Part shown: piece after piece, positions 48,916-58,929 of the stretch
Numbering within the stretch: the first letter of the stretch is position 1
How the letters are laid out: each line of letters starts with the position of its first letter
Assembly (NCBI GenBank): GCA_003228915.1
Contig: QIGL01000039.1
Coordinates: 1 to 60,256 of the forward strand
Reading direction: 5' to 3'
DNA: 60,256 nucleotides
DNA from: Acidiferrobacteraceae bacterium
GTDB taxonomy: Bacteria; Pseudomonadota; Gammaproteobacteria; Acidiferrobacterales; SZUA-150
The notes under the pieces: model-generated
Databases searched by the model: none
Told to the model about the DNA's origin: nothing
Seen by the model: only the letters and a program-made list of their open reading frames with translations
Translations under genes and position numbers: made by a program

Positions 48916-50454
48916 ATGAAAAATTATCGACTTCGGTTGTTACTGCCGGGGCTCCTGATACTACTAATAACCAGCTGTCAGGGCCTGCAGTCAAATCAAG
49001 CGCCGCTCAATCTGGTTCCGGCGGTCACAGAGTGTCGACAATACCTGGACAAACTAAATCGAGTTACAGGGCAAGCAGGCCTGCGCGATGCCCAGGCGAC
49101 AATGCTGCCAGATTACCCCCACCTGCGGGTCGATAGATTTTTGGTCAGTCTCTTGCCCCCTATAAACAGTACGATTAAATATCATTTCTGGCTTGATCAG
49201 TCCGCGGCCCTGGCCCGGGAAGGATTTAATGTCGAGCTGGATAACCTTGGCTTGTCTGCTTTTCGCAACCAGGTCCGCAGTCAGTCTAAAACAATTGCAG
49301 ATGCCAGGCGCCAGACGATGACGTGCATTCAAACCCTGCTGGCAAATGAAAAAAAGGCTGGCCTGCCGGATTTGAAATTACAGGCACAAGCCGTAGTCAA
49401 GGATGACTATAATATCTGGTTAAGAGCCCTGGGTATTTACCCGCTGGCGGTATTACCGGCCGCCTTCGGCATTCAATCGCATTACGAGGGATCATTGGCT
49501 GCCCACCAGAAAACTGGTTTCCCGGAACAAGGGTCTTATACAACTACCATTTATCAACCGCCGCCCGATACATTGCTGAACCGTCATGAGCTGAAGACAA
49601 TATTTGCCGAGGCCAGTAACAATGCCCTGTCCCTGCCTTTGTTTTCGCCACGAAATCAACAACGGCTATTTCAACATTACGCGCCTGTCTGGGTTGTCCA
49701 CAGAAAAGGGGCCGCAGACGACATCGGCACCATATCCTGGTCACCAGATGGTTTGCTGCCGCTGGTAAAAACAGATCGAGCAACAGTTTACACCCAGGTT
49801 TCCTATACCCGCTTCAAGGGGGAAAACCTGCTGCAATTAAATTATATTACCTGGTTTCCTGAACGGCCCCTGAAATCAAGTTTTGATTTATTAGGTGGTT
49901 ACCTTGACGGTATTACCTGGCGCGTAACATTAGACAGTCGTGGTCAAATCCTGATGCAGGACACCATGCACAATTGCGGTTGTTACCACATGTTTTATCC
50001 CGGTACTCAGTTGCTAGCTAAAACACCACCTGACAGTTTGGCGGAAATTGCCTTTGTCCCCCAATTTAGTCCCGACCTCAAGCATGGTGAGCGACATCAC
50101 ATCCATGTCGCGCATTCCAGTCATTATATTATTGGCCTCGACGCAAAAATGATGCCCCCGGTCACGGCCAAAAACCATGCCAGGCTGGTTGGTAACAATT
50201 ATCATTTCGCCTCTTACAAAACCCTGCGCATGCTGCCCCACCCGAAGCTAGGCAAGAGGAGCATGTTTAATGACGATGGACTTGTTCCCAGCAGCCGTCG
50301 TCGGGAAAGATATTTTTTCTGGCCATTTGGTATCAGCTCACCCGGGGCAATGCACCAATGGGGCAATCACGCCACAGCTTTTATTGGCAGGCGTCACTTC
50401 GATGATCCCGACCTGATTGAGAAAGGGTTTTTCCTGAAAAAAATAACGAAATAA
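48916..50454 (+). CDS. Hypothetical lipoprotein, ~510 aa (ORF opens 48871)
   Basis: Signal with lipobox LLITSCQG; MHNCGCYHMFYP motif. Confidence 0.75.
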   Translation: MKNYRLRLLLPGLLILLITSCQGLQSNQAPLNLVPAVTECRQYLDKLNRVTGQAGLRDAQATMLPDYPHLRVDRFLVSLLPPINSTIKYHFWLDQSAALAREGFNVELDNLGLSAFRNQVRSQSKTIADARRQTMTCIQTLLANEKKAGLPDLKLQAQAVVKDDYNIWLRALGIYPLAVLPAAFGIQSHYEGSLAAHQKTGFPEQGSYTTTIYQPPPDTLLNRHELKTIFAEASNNALSLPLFSPRNQQRLFQHYAPVWVVHRKGAADDIGTISWSPDGLLPLVKTDRATVYTQVSYTRFKGENLLQLNYITWFPERPLKSSFDLLGGYLDGITWRVTLDSRGQILMQDTMHNCGCYHMFYPGTQLLAKTPPDSLAEIAFVPQFSPDLKHGERHHIHVAHSSHYIIGLDAKMMPPVTAKNHARLVGNNYHFASYKTLRMLPHPKLGKRSMFNDDGLVPSSRRRERYFFWPFGISSPGAMHQWGNHATAFIGRRHFDDPDLIEKGFFLKKITK

Positions 50455-50467
50455 TCAATAAGAAATC

Positions 50468-50604
50468 AAGAAAACTCTGATCAATTGCCATCTCGACCGT
50501 AGCCGAGAGATCTCAACCCACGGAAATTTAGCAGTATCAGGAAGTTACAAGATTCCTCCACTACGGTCGGAATGACAACCATATATTAATCAGTGGCTCC
50601 TTAA
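50468..50604. repeat. MITE-like element E3
   Basis: AAAACTCTGATCAATTG...ATTAATCAGTGGCTCCTTAA; core reverse-complementary to E2 core. Confidence 0.7.
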
Positions 50605-50651
50605 ATAAAACATCGGCTTTACACTGGCCAAGGGCTGGCTAGACTTGGGAT

Positions 50652-50840
50652 ATGATACTTACACAGTCAGTCCGCTGCCCTTATTGCGGAGAATTTTTCG
50701 ATAGCTCGCTTGATGTATCCGCTGGCAGCCAGGAATACTTTGAAGACTGTTACGTCTGCTGCCGACCAATAATTTTTTTTACCCGTGTCGACCATGAGGG
50801 CGGTTTATTGAGTGTAGAAATTCGCCGCGACGATGATTGA
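50652..50840 (+). CDS. CPXCG motif-containing cysteine-rich protein
   Basis: SVRCPYCGEFFDSSLDVSAGSQEYFEDCYVCCRPIIFFTRVDHEGGL. Confidence 0.92.
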   Translation: MILTQSVRCPYCGEFFDSSLDVSAGSQEYFEDCYVCCRPIIFFTRVDHEGGLLSVEIRRDDD

Positions 50841-50942
50841 CCGTCCAGAGAGAGAATTTAGGGCTAATAATCTCACCTAAAAATTTCATTTAATCACGAC
50901 TACAAATTCACACGTACCTGCATTGGGTACCGTGGAATACAG

Positions 50943-50985
50943 GCGACCGCCAGGGATGGCGGAAGTTAGAATAATGCAGGGAACG
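50943..50985 (-). repeat. Solo copy of hairpin repeat family
   Basis: GCGACCGCCAGGGATGGCGGAAGTTAGAATAATGCAGGGAAC, similar to reverse complement of 54161-54207. Confidence 0.55.
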
Positions 50986-51043
50986 TTGCCAAGATATGCA
51001 AGAACGGCTTCTTTATTTGCAACCGACAGATTACAATCACAAA

Positions 51044-52000
51044 ATGAAAATAAATTTGAGAATGAGAATCAATTTCATTTTACTCCTGCTGGCGCTCAAC
51101 CTGCCTGCAGCATTCGGAGCCCAGTGCCCGGATCAAGGCCTGCAGTTACAAGTGCTCGGTTCCGGTGGATCGAGTCTGAGCCCGGGTCGTGCCGGGCCTG
51201 GTTACATTATCTGGTACCAGGGCCATGCCCGGATCCTGGTAGATATCGGTCCAGGCACAGCCATGCGATTCCGGAAAACCGGTGCCAGATTTAATGATCT
51301 GGAAACAGTTCTGCTAACTCAAGTTAACTCAGCACATACGACTGATCTGGCGGCATTTATGTCAGCGGCGGCTAATGGAGGCAGGCTCCAGCCCTTGCCA
51401 ATATATGGCCCGGTTGCGAGCAAAACAACGCCTTCAACCGTTTCGTTTGTTCGCAGTCTGTTTGACCAAAAACGTGGTGCCTTTCGTGATCTTGGTTCGT
51501 TAGTCAGTCCGTTGGGCACACAAACATTCAAACTTAAACCCCACAACACACCAGTTGTCTCCAAAAAAATAGTAACAGGGGAAAATAAAAATACCAATAT
51601 ACCGATTTTCAGTAATGCAATATTTAAAATTTACAACTTTAATGCATCTGATAAAAAGGGTGAAAAACTTGGCTGGCTTATCAAGGCCGGAACAAAAAAA
51701 ATTGTTTTTACCGGTGATATTCAGCCCAATACTAAAAACCTGAAAGATTTTACAAGCAATGCAGATATTCTCGTGGTCCACCATGCCATTCCGGAAAGTG
51801 GCCCGAATTCCACAGAAAAGATATTTTTATCACCTTCTGCTATTGGCTCAATAGCCTATAAAGCCCAGGCCAGGCAACTGGTGCTTGGTCATCGCAGGTT
51901 TGTAACACTTGGCAAAGAAAAAGAAACCACTGCGGCAATAAAAAGTAAATTTTCCGGATTGCTACAATTCGCCAATGACCTGGATTGTTTTACCCCGTGA
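51044..52000 (+). CDS. Secreted MBL-fold protein, degenerate metal site (ORF opens 50996)
   Basis: Signal peptide; LQLQVLGSGGSSLSPGRAGPGYIIWYQGHARILVDIGPGTAMRF; canonical THxHxDH replaced by TQVNSAH. Confidence 0.8.
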   Translation: MKINLRMRINFILLLLALNLPAAFGAQCPDQGLQLQVLGSGGSSLSPGRAGPGYIIWYQGHARILVDIGPGTAMRFRKTGARFNDLETVLLTQVNSAHTTDLAAFMSAAANGGRLQPLPIYGPVASKTTPSTVSFVRSLFDQKRGAFRDLGSLVSPLGTQTFKLKPHNTPVVSKKIVTGENKNTNIPIFSNAIFKIYNFNASDKKGEKLGWLIKAGTKKIVFTGDIQPNTKNLKDFTSNADILVVHHAIPESGPNSTEKIFLSPSAIGSIAYKAQARQLVLGHRRFVTLGKEKETTAAIKSKFSGLLQFANDLDCFTP

Positions 52001-52030
52001 TTAATATATTAAAAACTAATTAATATTATA

Positions 52031-52831
52031 TTAATCTGTCATTTTCTCCAGGCTGTTTAATTCTTGCTCGCTAAATCCTGCCTGTTTCCGTGCCACACGA
52101 TTTACTGGTTTTCTAATCTGGCTGCCTGCATTTTTTTTGAGTAAATCAAAAAATGTGTTATGGGGATCAAAGCCGCGCTGCTTGCATACATACGAAAACC
52201 ACTGGCTACCGATTTTTACATGACCAATTTCATCTTCGAGAATCTTTTTTAGTATGTCCGCAGTCTGATGGTCGTTAATTTCCAGTAAGCGATTTATCAT
52301 ATCTGGGGTCACATCCAGTCCCCGGGCTTCCAGCATTCGCGGCACCAGCGCCAACCGATCCAATACATCATGGGCTGTTTTTGTTGCCATGGTCCAGAGA
52401 CCATTGTGCACGGGTAAATCGCCATACCTGGATCCCAGGCTTAACAACCTTGTGTTTAATAATTCGAAATGACTGGCTTCTTCTGCGGCAACCTGAACCC
52501 AGTCCTGGTAAAACTGTCGTGGCATATCCTGAAACCTGGCAATGATATCCAGCGCCAGGTTGATGGCAGTAAATTCAATATGGGTCAGGGCATGGATAAA
52601 GGCAATTTGTCCCGATGCTGAATGCAGGGTCCGGCGAGGTAATTTTGATGGTACTACAAATACCAGGTTAACCGGTTGTCCGGGTTCACTACATTTGAAT
52701 TTTGATTCAGGAATTAATGCCAGCTTCCCGGCTAGCCAGTCTTGCTGCAATTCCCTGGTCAGCCTGAGTTTTTCAGGCACACTATTTTGCAAGAGCACAT
52801 TATTTGCCCGGGAAAAAACTGAATCAGTCAA
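52031..52831 (-). CDS. DUF455 ferritin-like protein
   Basis: HALTHIEFTAINLALDIIARF...VQVAAEEASHFELLNTRL...EDEIGHVKIG. Confidence 0.9.
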   Translation of the reverse strand: MTDSVFSRANNVLLQNSVPEKLRLTRELQQDWLAGKLALIPESKFKCSEPGQPVNLVFVVPSKLPRRTLHSASGQIAFIHALTHIEFTAINLALDIIARFQDMPRQFYQDWVQVAAEEASHFELLNTRLLSLGSRYGDLPVHNGLWTMATKTAHDVLDRLALVPRMLEARGLDVTPDMINRLLEINDHQTADILKKILEDEIGHVKIGSQWFSYVCKQRGFDPHNTFFDLLKKNAGSQIRKPVNRVARKQAGFSEQELNSLEKMTD

Positions 52832-53253
52832 AACAACCTCGCGGTGTCACTAGTAAAATTATACGGAAAAAATTTAAGGTGACTGTGACAGGAATTTACG
52901 CAATCCGATGAACCAAAACCTGGCACCGGAATTTCTCCTTCACATGCCTGGTTAAGATTACATTCTGCCTTCGAGTTAAACCGTACGTTTACAATCCTGA
53001 CAAATTTATTTGCCAGGAAATAATCGATATGCCAATGAAGTTTCTGGTGTGGCGAACTTAAATGTCTGGTCACACGAGAAATCATATTACGCCTGGCACT
53101 GCCAGTGTAAACATAATGGCCTGCCTGAAATTTATAACATCCCAGCTTGCCTACCTGTATTTTCGCCGGTTGCTCGACAAAAATGGTCAGCTGGTAGGTC
53201 TGGACAGAAAACTTATACACGTTTAAATACCAGATCCCGCACCTTATGGCCAA
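52828..53253 (-). CDS. GIY-YIG/DUF123-family protein (start uncertain, overlaps trmB)
   Basis: GKLGCYKFQAGHYVYTGSARRNMISRVTRHL...KLHWHIDYFLA. Confidence 0.82.
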   Translation of the reverse strand: MAIRCGIWYLNVYKFSVQTYQLTIFVEQPAKIQVGKLGCYKFQAGHYVYTGSARRNMISRVTRHLSSPHQKLHWHIDYFLANKFVRIVNVRFNSKAECNLNQACEGEIPVPGFGSSDCVNSCHSHLKFFPYNFTSDTARLF

Positions 53254-53902
53254 GCTTCAGACCACGCCGTTCAAATTTTGTCTCGGGTCGATAACCAGGT
53301 TTTTCTGAATATTCATTGTCACCGGCGGTGTTTTGAAATAACTCATGCCGGCCCAGCTCCTGCATCATGTACGCGGCATAATCCTGCCAGTCCGTCGCCA
53401 TATGCAATAAGCCTGCTGGCTTGAGCACCCTGGCGATTTCTGACAAAAAGGCCTGGCTGACAATTCGTCTTTTGTGGTGTCGTTTTTTTGGCCACGGATC
53501 TGGGAAAAAAAGGTGTACCGCATCCAGGCTATTATCGTTTATCTGGTTTTTGATCACGACAATCGCATCCCTGTTACTAATGCGAACATTTTTTAAGCCG
53601 GCGACTTCGAGGGCCTGTAACAAACTACCAATACCTGGTCGATGCACTTCGATACCCAGGAAATTTGTTTCTGGTTGAGCCTGGGCCATGGCTGCCAGGG
53701 ATTTACCATCGCCAAAACCGATTTCAAGTACGGTGCGACCACAGCAGTTGAACAATACATCAAAATCAAGCTTTTGGTTATTTTCGGGAATAAAGTAACG
53801 TGCTGCCAGCTTATCCAGTGCCCGCTTCTGGGCAGTGGTGAGTCGACTCTCACGACGAACAAAACTTCGAATTGGCCTGATCGGCTTCAAACCATGAGAC
53901 AT
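53213..53902 (-). CDS. trmB: tRNA (guanosine(46)-N7)-methyltransferase
   Basis: VLEIGFGDGKSLAAMAQAQPETNFLGIEVHRPGIGSLL; VHLFFPDPWPKKRHHKRRIV. Confidence 0.95.
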   Translation of the reverse strand: MSHGLKPIRPIRSFVRRESRLTTAQKRALDKLAARYFIPENNQKLDFDVLFNCCGRTVLEIGFGDGKSLAAMAQAQPETNFLGIEVHRPGIGSLLQALEVAGLKNVRISNRDAIVVIKNQINDNSLDAVHLFFPDPWPKKRHHKRRIVSQAFLSEIARVLKPAGLLHMATDWQDYAAYMMQELGRHELFQNTAGDNEYSEKPGYRPETKFERRGLKLGHKVRDLVFKRV

Positions 53903-53938
53903 TCTGGAATCACTATATTAAGCCCTAGGCGCTAATGT

Positions 53939-54230
53939 TTAAGGAGCCTCTAATTAATTCATCAAGTGGATGATGGCAAAGCTACCGCGTCCTGCTCTCG
54001 CTCCTCGCCTACGTCCATGTAGGCGAGGCAAAAAGGAATGAGAAAGCGGAGTTTAAGGTCAGGATGACCTTATGTCGCATAGTCCATGGAGGGACGGGAG
54101 CGACTAACACATCATTTCTCAACATCTCGAGTTCCTTTTTAACGCAGCCAGCGCCACTTCTCGGCTTTGTCTCCTGAGTCGCTCTACCTCCTGCATCCAT
54201 GCAGTCGAGGGATTAATCAGGGAGTTTTAA
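53939..54230. repeat. MITE-like element E4 carrying three nested hairpin insertions
   Basis: TTAAGGAGCCTCTAATTAAT...ATTAATCAGGGAGTTTTAA; same core as E1 with three extra blocks. Confidence 0.75.
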
Positions 54231-55075
54231 GTGAACGTGTCCTCAATCGGCGAAGAAGCAGATGCATAACGCCGGGCCTGCATGCGCCCTGCCAGGAATG
54301 CCTCGCGGCCTGCTGCCACACCTTTTTTCATGGCCGACGCCATTAACACCGGATCCCTGGCAGCGGCAATGGCCGTGTTCATTAAAATACCGTCACAACC
54401 AAGCTCCATGGCAATAGCAGCATCTGATGCCGTGCCGACGCCGGCATCCACAAGAATGGGCACCTTTGCATCTTCAAGAATGAACCTGATGTTATGGGGA
54501 TTTCTTATGCCGAGACCGGAACCGATGGGCGCTGCCAGTGGCATCACTGCCACACAACCCATTTCCTCAAGCCGTTTCGCTACCAGCGGATCGTCATTAG
54601 TGTAAACCATGACCTTGAACCCGTCTTTGATCAGGATTTCTGCTGCTTGTAAAGTCTGAATGACATCGGGAAATAGTGTTTTTTCATCACCCAATACTTC
54701 GAGTTTCACCAGGTCATGGCCATCAAGTAGTTCCCGGGCCAGGCGACAGGTACGCACGGCGTCATCGGCGGTGTAACAACCGGCGGTGTTAGGTAGCAGC
54801 GTGTAACGTTCCGGGGAAATGACATCCAGTAAATTTGGCTCGTCTGGATTTTGACCAATGTTGGTACGACGGATGGCCACGGTGACAATTTCGGCACCAC
54901 TGGCCTCAATCGCTTTTTGTGTTTGCGCCATGTCTTTGTACTTGCCGGTGCCAACCAGCAATCGTGAATCATAGGATTTGCCAGCAATAATTAATTTATC
55001 CTGAATTGCCGGGCCAGCCTGATTATCCTGTTTCGCCTGTTTGGTTTTTTTAGTTTCTGCTGCTACTGTGCTCAT
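54227..55075 (-). CDS. thiG: Thiazole synthase
   Basis: [67 protein letters not shown] (as [16 protein letters not shown]). Confidence 0.96.
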   Translation of the reverse strand: MSTVAAETKKTKQAKQDNQAGPAIQDKLIIAGKSYDSRLLVGTGKYKDMAQTQKAIEASGAEIVTVAIRRTNIGQNPDEPNLLDVISPERYTLLPNTAGCYTADDAVRTCRLARELLDGHDLVKLEVLGDEKTLFPDVIQTLQAAEILIKDGFKVMVYTNDDPLVAKRLEEMGCVAVMPLAAPIGSGLGIRNPHNIRFILEDAKVPILVDAGVGTASDAAIAMELGCDGILMNTAIAAARDPVLMASAMKKGVAAGREAFLAGRMQARRYASASSPIEDTFT

Positions 55076-55275
55076 TAGCCACCACCTATTGCATGGACGA
55101 CCTCGACCCGGTCATCACTTTTTAATCGATGCGTATTATGTTCGCTACGCGGAATTATTTCCTGGTTAATCTCAATGGCGATACGCTTGCCCGAATAATC
55201 CATCTCGAGCAACAGTTCTGTCAATGTCATTGCATCTGCGACATGAATAACCTTGCCGTTTAGATAAATATTCAT
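55075..55275 (-). CDS. thiS: Sulfur carrier protein ThiS (ORF opens 55353; likely start 55275)
   Basis: [12 protein letters not shown]...[10 protein letters not shown]: terminal GG. Confidence 0.93.
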   Translation of the reverse strand: MNIYLNGKVIHVADAMTLTELLLEMDYSGKRIAIEINQEIIPRSEHNTHRLKSDDRVEVVHAIGGG

Positions 55276-55391
55276 CAGAGAATCAGGGGGTAATTTAGTC
55301 AATAACATCGCCATTGTAGCGCGTCTTTTGGGCCGGTGGCCATAGATAGCCACGGTATCAGCGAGGGTCGTCCCGGTTAAACCTGCGGTGA

Positions 55392-56399
55392 CTAGAACAG
55401 CTCTATATCGCCTGAACGGGCGCTCACATCCGGTAGTTTATTCTCTGCCAGCAGTGTTTCGTAGGCCTGGACCTGGTTGCGGCCATTTTCCTTGGCGAAA
55501 TACAATGCCTTATCGGCCTTATCTATAATATTCGTCAATAATTCTTTTTTTGTTACCTGGACAACACCAATGCTCATGGTGACAGAACCTACCTGTGGCA
55601 CCCGATAGGCCTGGACCGCCTTTACGAACCGTTCCAGAATCTGGACTGCTGGTTTTATACCGACACCGTTAATGGCAATGGCAAATTCTTCACCGCCGTA
55701 ACGACAAATCAGATCCTGGTCTCTAAAGCTACGATTCATTAACTGGGACAAATGGACAAGCACTTCATCGCCAAACAAGTGTCCAAACTCATCATTAACT
55801 TTTTTGAAATAATCTATATCGGCAATGGCGATACAAAGGTCGTCCGGTGTGCCAGCACGCCTTTCTTTGCCAAAATTATGGTTAATAATTCTATGTATTC
55901 TATTTTCAAAATCAAGACGGTGCAGCAGGCCCGTCAGGCCATCGCGTTCTTTTTTATATATCAAGATAAACAAGTTTCCGAACAACCTGGTCAGGAACCC
56001 AAGTTGCTCCATTACCTTGTTTTCATGGACAGGTATTTTGAAATCAATTAATCCAAATACTTGCAAGCCAACTACAACCGGGTATATGCAGCGCCGGTGA
56101 CCTGTCTCGGAGGTGTCACCCATAAACATTTCCCGGGACTTATAAACATCAAGCAACTGGCTATCAAATTCCTGGACTATGTTTATATTTGTCAGGGGGT
56201 TAAACAGCTTGGGAAATTCTTGCTTTTCATTGTTGTTCTTTTCATTATTCTTCAGGTCATGGCTGTGTATTTCATAATAAAAAGCATCCTGGGCACTAAA
56301 TTCTTTTGTCAAAAAATCCAGGAAACAACGAACCATAGACAACTGATCATGTTGTTTTGTTAGCGTATCAATAAAACTATATAAACCGGGAGTATCCAC
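55392..56399 (-). CDS. GGDEF-domain diguanylate cyclase
   Basis: DIDYFKKVNDEFGHLFGDEVL; CRYGGEEFAIAI (GGEEF). Confidence 0.94.
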   Translation of the reverse strand: MDTPGLYSFIDTLTKQHDQLSMVRCFLDFLTKEFSAQDAFYYEIHSHDLKNNEKNNNEKQEFPKLFNPLTNINIVQEFDSQLLDVYKSREMFMGDTSETGHRRCIYPVVVGLQVFGLIDFKIPVHENKVMEQLGFLTRLFGNLFILIYKKERDGLTGLLHRLDFENRIHRIINHNFGKERRAGTPDDLCIAIADIDYFKKVNDEFGHLFGDEVLVHLSQLMNRSFRDQDLICRYGGEEFAIAINGVGIKPAVQILERFVKAVQAYRVPQVGSVTMSIGVVQVTKKELLTNIIDKADKALYFAKENGRNQVQAYETLLAENKLPDVSARSGDIELF

Positions 56400-56434
56400 G
56401 CTTGCTGTATTCCTATATTAATGACAAAAAGTAA

Positions 56435-56578
56435 TTAAGCACGTACGGGATATTCAGCAACCACTTCTTTGCCCAGGGCGTGGGCAATTTCACTCATTGC
56501 CTGAGATCGACCCAGCGTGCTGTGGAGGTTGAATATATTCACATATTCCTTGTCCTCGTATTTTTTCTTATATTCCAT
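56435..56578 (-). CDS. Small hypothetical protein (ORF opens 56617)
   Basis: MEYKKKYEDKEYVNIFNLHSTLGRSQAMSEIAHALGKEVVAEYPVRA; between GGDEF gene and tRNA. Confidence 0.4.
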   Translation of the reverse strand: MEYKKKYEDKEYVNIFNLHSTLGRSQAMSEIAHALGKEVVAEYPVRA

Positions 56579-56818
56579 GGATTTAGGATAACCACAGGAT
56601 ACAATATACAATTGCAAATGTTATGCCAGTAACAACGGCCTGGTGCAGGCAGTTTTCATCTCTTCAAAGAATAGACAGCCCTGACAAACTGTCTACGAGT
56701 ATTAGTATCAATAAATACAGTAAGTTAAATGTGCTAATCTATCCACACATCGTATCCGGCCAGTGCTAACAACAAACCACGAAACTGGTACACTGCCTAC
56801 GATAATCGCCAGTAAAAT

Positions 56819-56892
56819 GCGGGTGTCGTATAACGGCATTACCCTAGCTTCCCAAGCTAGAGACGTGGGTTCGACTCCCATCACCCGCTCCA
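56819..56892 (+). tRNA. tRNA-Gly (anticodon CCC), CCA encoded
   Basis: GCGGGTG acceptor pairs with CACCCGC; CTAGC-TTCCCAA-GCTAG anticodon arm; TGGGT-TCGACTC-CCA T arm; 3' TCCA. Confidence 0.95.
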
Positions 56893-56912
56893 TTAGAACT
56901 TGAGGTGCTGTT

Positions 56913-58880
56913 TTGTCTAAGGTCGGAAAATATATTCTTGTTAGTTTTGGCGTGGTCCTGGCTGCCATTATTATTTTAATGGTGATGGCGTCAGTTTTTA
57001 TTGACCCGAATACTTACCGTCAACAAGTGGTTGAGCTGGTGAAAAAACAAACGGGTCGCGACTTGCAAATTAATGGCGATGTTTCGCTTTCGTTATTTCC
57101 CTGGCTGGGTATCCAGTTTAAAGAAATGCAGCTTGATGGGCCGGCGGGTTTTGAACCAGCCAAATTTGCCCGCTTGCGCTCGGCAGATATCCGGGTCGCT
57201 GCCCTGCCACTGCTTTGGGGCCGGGTCGACATTGATCAAATCCTGATCGACGGCCTGAATCTGAACCTGGTGCGCACCAAACAGGGTCGTGATAACTGGA
57301 CTTTTGCCTCGCAACAACCGGCTGAGCCGAAAACACCCAGTGAAAAAAAACCAGCACAGGAAAGCAGTGCCATGGCCGTAATTCGACTGGGCAGCCTTAC
57401 TTTTAAAGACAGCAATATTCTCTGGCAAGATAACCAGTCTGGCGCCAGTTTTGCTGTCAAACATCTTGGTCTAACCCTGGACCGGCTCGCTTCTGGAGAA
57501 CTGGCTGAATTTTCTTTGGTCACAGATTTAACAATTGCAAAAAACCCACCCCTACCCATCGCAATTAATAGTCAACTCATGATTGACTGGCCACAACAAA
57601 TCGCTGAATTAACTGCTGCCAAAATTGAGCTCGGTGAAGTAGTGATAACAACAGAATTAAAAGCACGAAATATATTTAGCGCTATTAATGTCAACGGGGT
57701 GGTGCGTCTGAAAAAAGTCTCACCCCGGGCGTTGCTGCGCACTTTTGGTGTTAGCTATCATCCCGCCAATAAAAAAGCATTAAAGAGCCTGAAAGGGAAA
57801 ATGAATTTTTCCTATGCGTCTGAAATAATCAAACTTAAAAATATTAACCTGGCCCTGGATAAGGCTGGTTTGACAGGCGACATGTCGATTGGCTTAAAAA
57901 ATAATACCGGTTACAAATTCGATTTGCAGGTCAGCAACCTCAATACAGATCTTTATTTACCGGCTGCAGCAGAAAAAATACCGGCCGCGCCTCCCAAATC
58001 TGCTCATACCCGAATCCGGAAAAAAACAGATAAAGAGATTTCACTGCCAACGGCAACGCTGCGGGCATTACAGGCTAATGGAAAACTCAGGCTGGAAAAT
58101 TTTCGCGGTGGCGGTGTCGGCTTTAAGTCAATCGATACAAATCTGAGTGCGAATGCCGGACTGATCAAACTGGTCCCTTTTAATGCCAGACTTTATGAAG
58201 GCCGGTCCAGGGGGCACATAATAATTGATACCCGCAAGCGCAAGCCCCGTTACGTGATTGAGCAAAAAATTAAAAATATCCAGGTGGGTGACTTGCTAAA
58301 AGACCTGGAGATTTATAAAAATTTTCAGGGTAAAGGTAATTTTGATTTTAAACTTTCTACTACCGGCAACAAGGTCAGCTCACTAAAAAAAAATCTCAAT
58401 GGCTCGTTCGCCACCAAACTTAAATCCGGCAAACTTATTGGCGTTGATTTTATCCGGCAACTACGAGAAGCCCGGGAACTATTGGAAACAGTACAGGGAA
58501 AACAAAAAAAACATAACAGCAGAACAGGCAACGAAACCGTTTATGAAAAATTGACAGCCACTGGCAAAATTAATAACGGTGTCATTACCAATAATGACCT
58601 GTGGCTGACCAGCCCCAAGCTGCAAATGACCGGCAAAGGCACGATCGATTTGCCAAAAAACTGGATTTACTATCGCCTGAAAGCAACATACCAGGAAAAA
58701 AAGGGTATCGACCCAATCAAGGCGCCGATAAAAATTAAAGGCCCGCTTGATGATCCCCAAATAAAAGTCGAGTACCAAAAAATCCTGCGCAAGGAGGGTG
58801 AAAAACGCCTGCGTAAAGAAGCAGAAAAGGCGCTGGAAAAAGAACTTCGCAAAGGTCTGGAAAATTTATTTCGCAGGTAA
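56913..58880 (+). CDS. AsmA family protein
   Basis: N-terminal TM then [40 protein letters not shown]. Confidence 0.93.
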   Translation: MSKVGKYILVSFGVVLAAIIILMVMASVFIDPNTYRQQVVELVKKQTGRDLQINGDVSLSLFPWLGIQFKEMQLDGPAGFEPAKFARLRSADIRVAALPLLWGRVDIDQILIDGLNLNLVRTKQGRDNWTFASQQPAEPKTPSEKKPAQESSAMAVIRLGSLTFKDSNILWQDNQSGASFAVKHLGLTLDRLASGELAEFSLVTDLTIAKNPPLPIAINSQLMIDWPQQIAELTAAKIELGEVVITTELKARNIFSAINVNGVVRLKKVSPRALLRTFGVSYHPANKKALKSLKGKMNFSYASEIIKLKNINLALDKAGLTGDMSIGLKNNTGYKFDLQVSNLNTDLYLPAAAEKIPAAPPKSAHTRIRKKTDKEISLPTATLRALQANGKLRLENFRGGGVGFKSIDTNLSANAGLIKLVPFNARLYEGRSRGHIIIDTRKRKPRYVIEQKIKNIQVGDLLKDLEIYKNFQGKGNFDFKLSTTGNKVSSLKKNLNGSFATKLKSGKLIGVDFIRQLREARELLETVQGKQKKHNSRTGNETVYEKLTATGKINNGVITNNDLWLTSPKLQMTGKGTIDLPKNWIYYRLKATYQEKKGIDPIKAPIKIKGPLDDPQIKVEYQKILRKEGEKRLRKEAEKALEKELRKGLENLFRR

Positions 58881-58929
58881 TCGTTATCTTAATTTACCTG
58901 ATATTATTTATCCGATATTTTTATCCGGC

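Noticed and set aside
52828-53253. GIY-YIG protein as a homing endonuclease or mobile element
   Set aside because: It matches the short DUF123 family seen in chromosomal contexts; no intron, intein or repeat ends are present.
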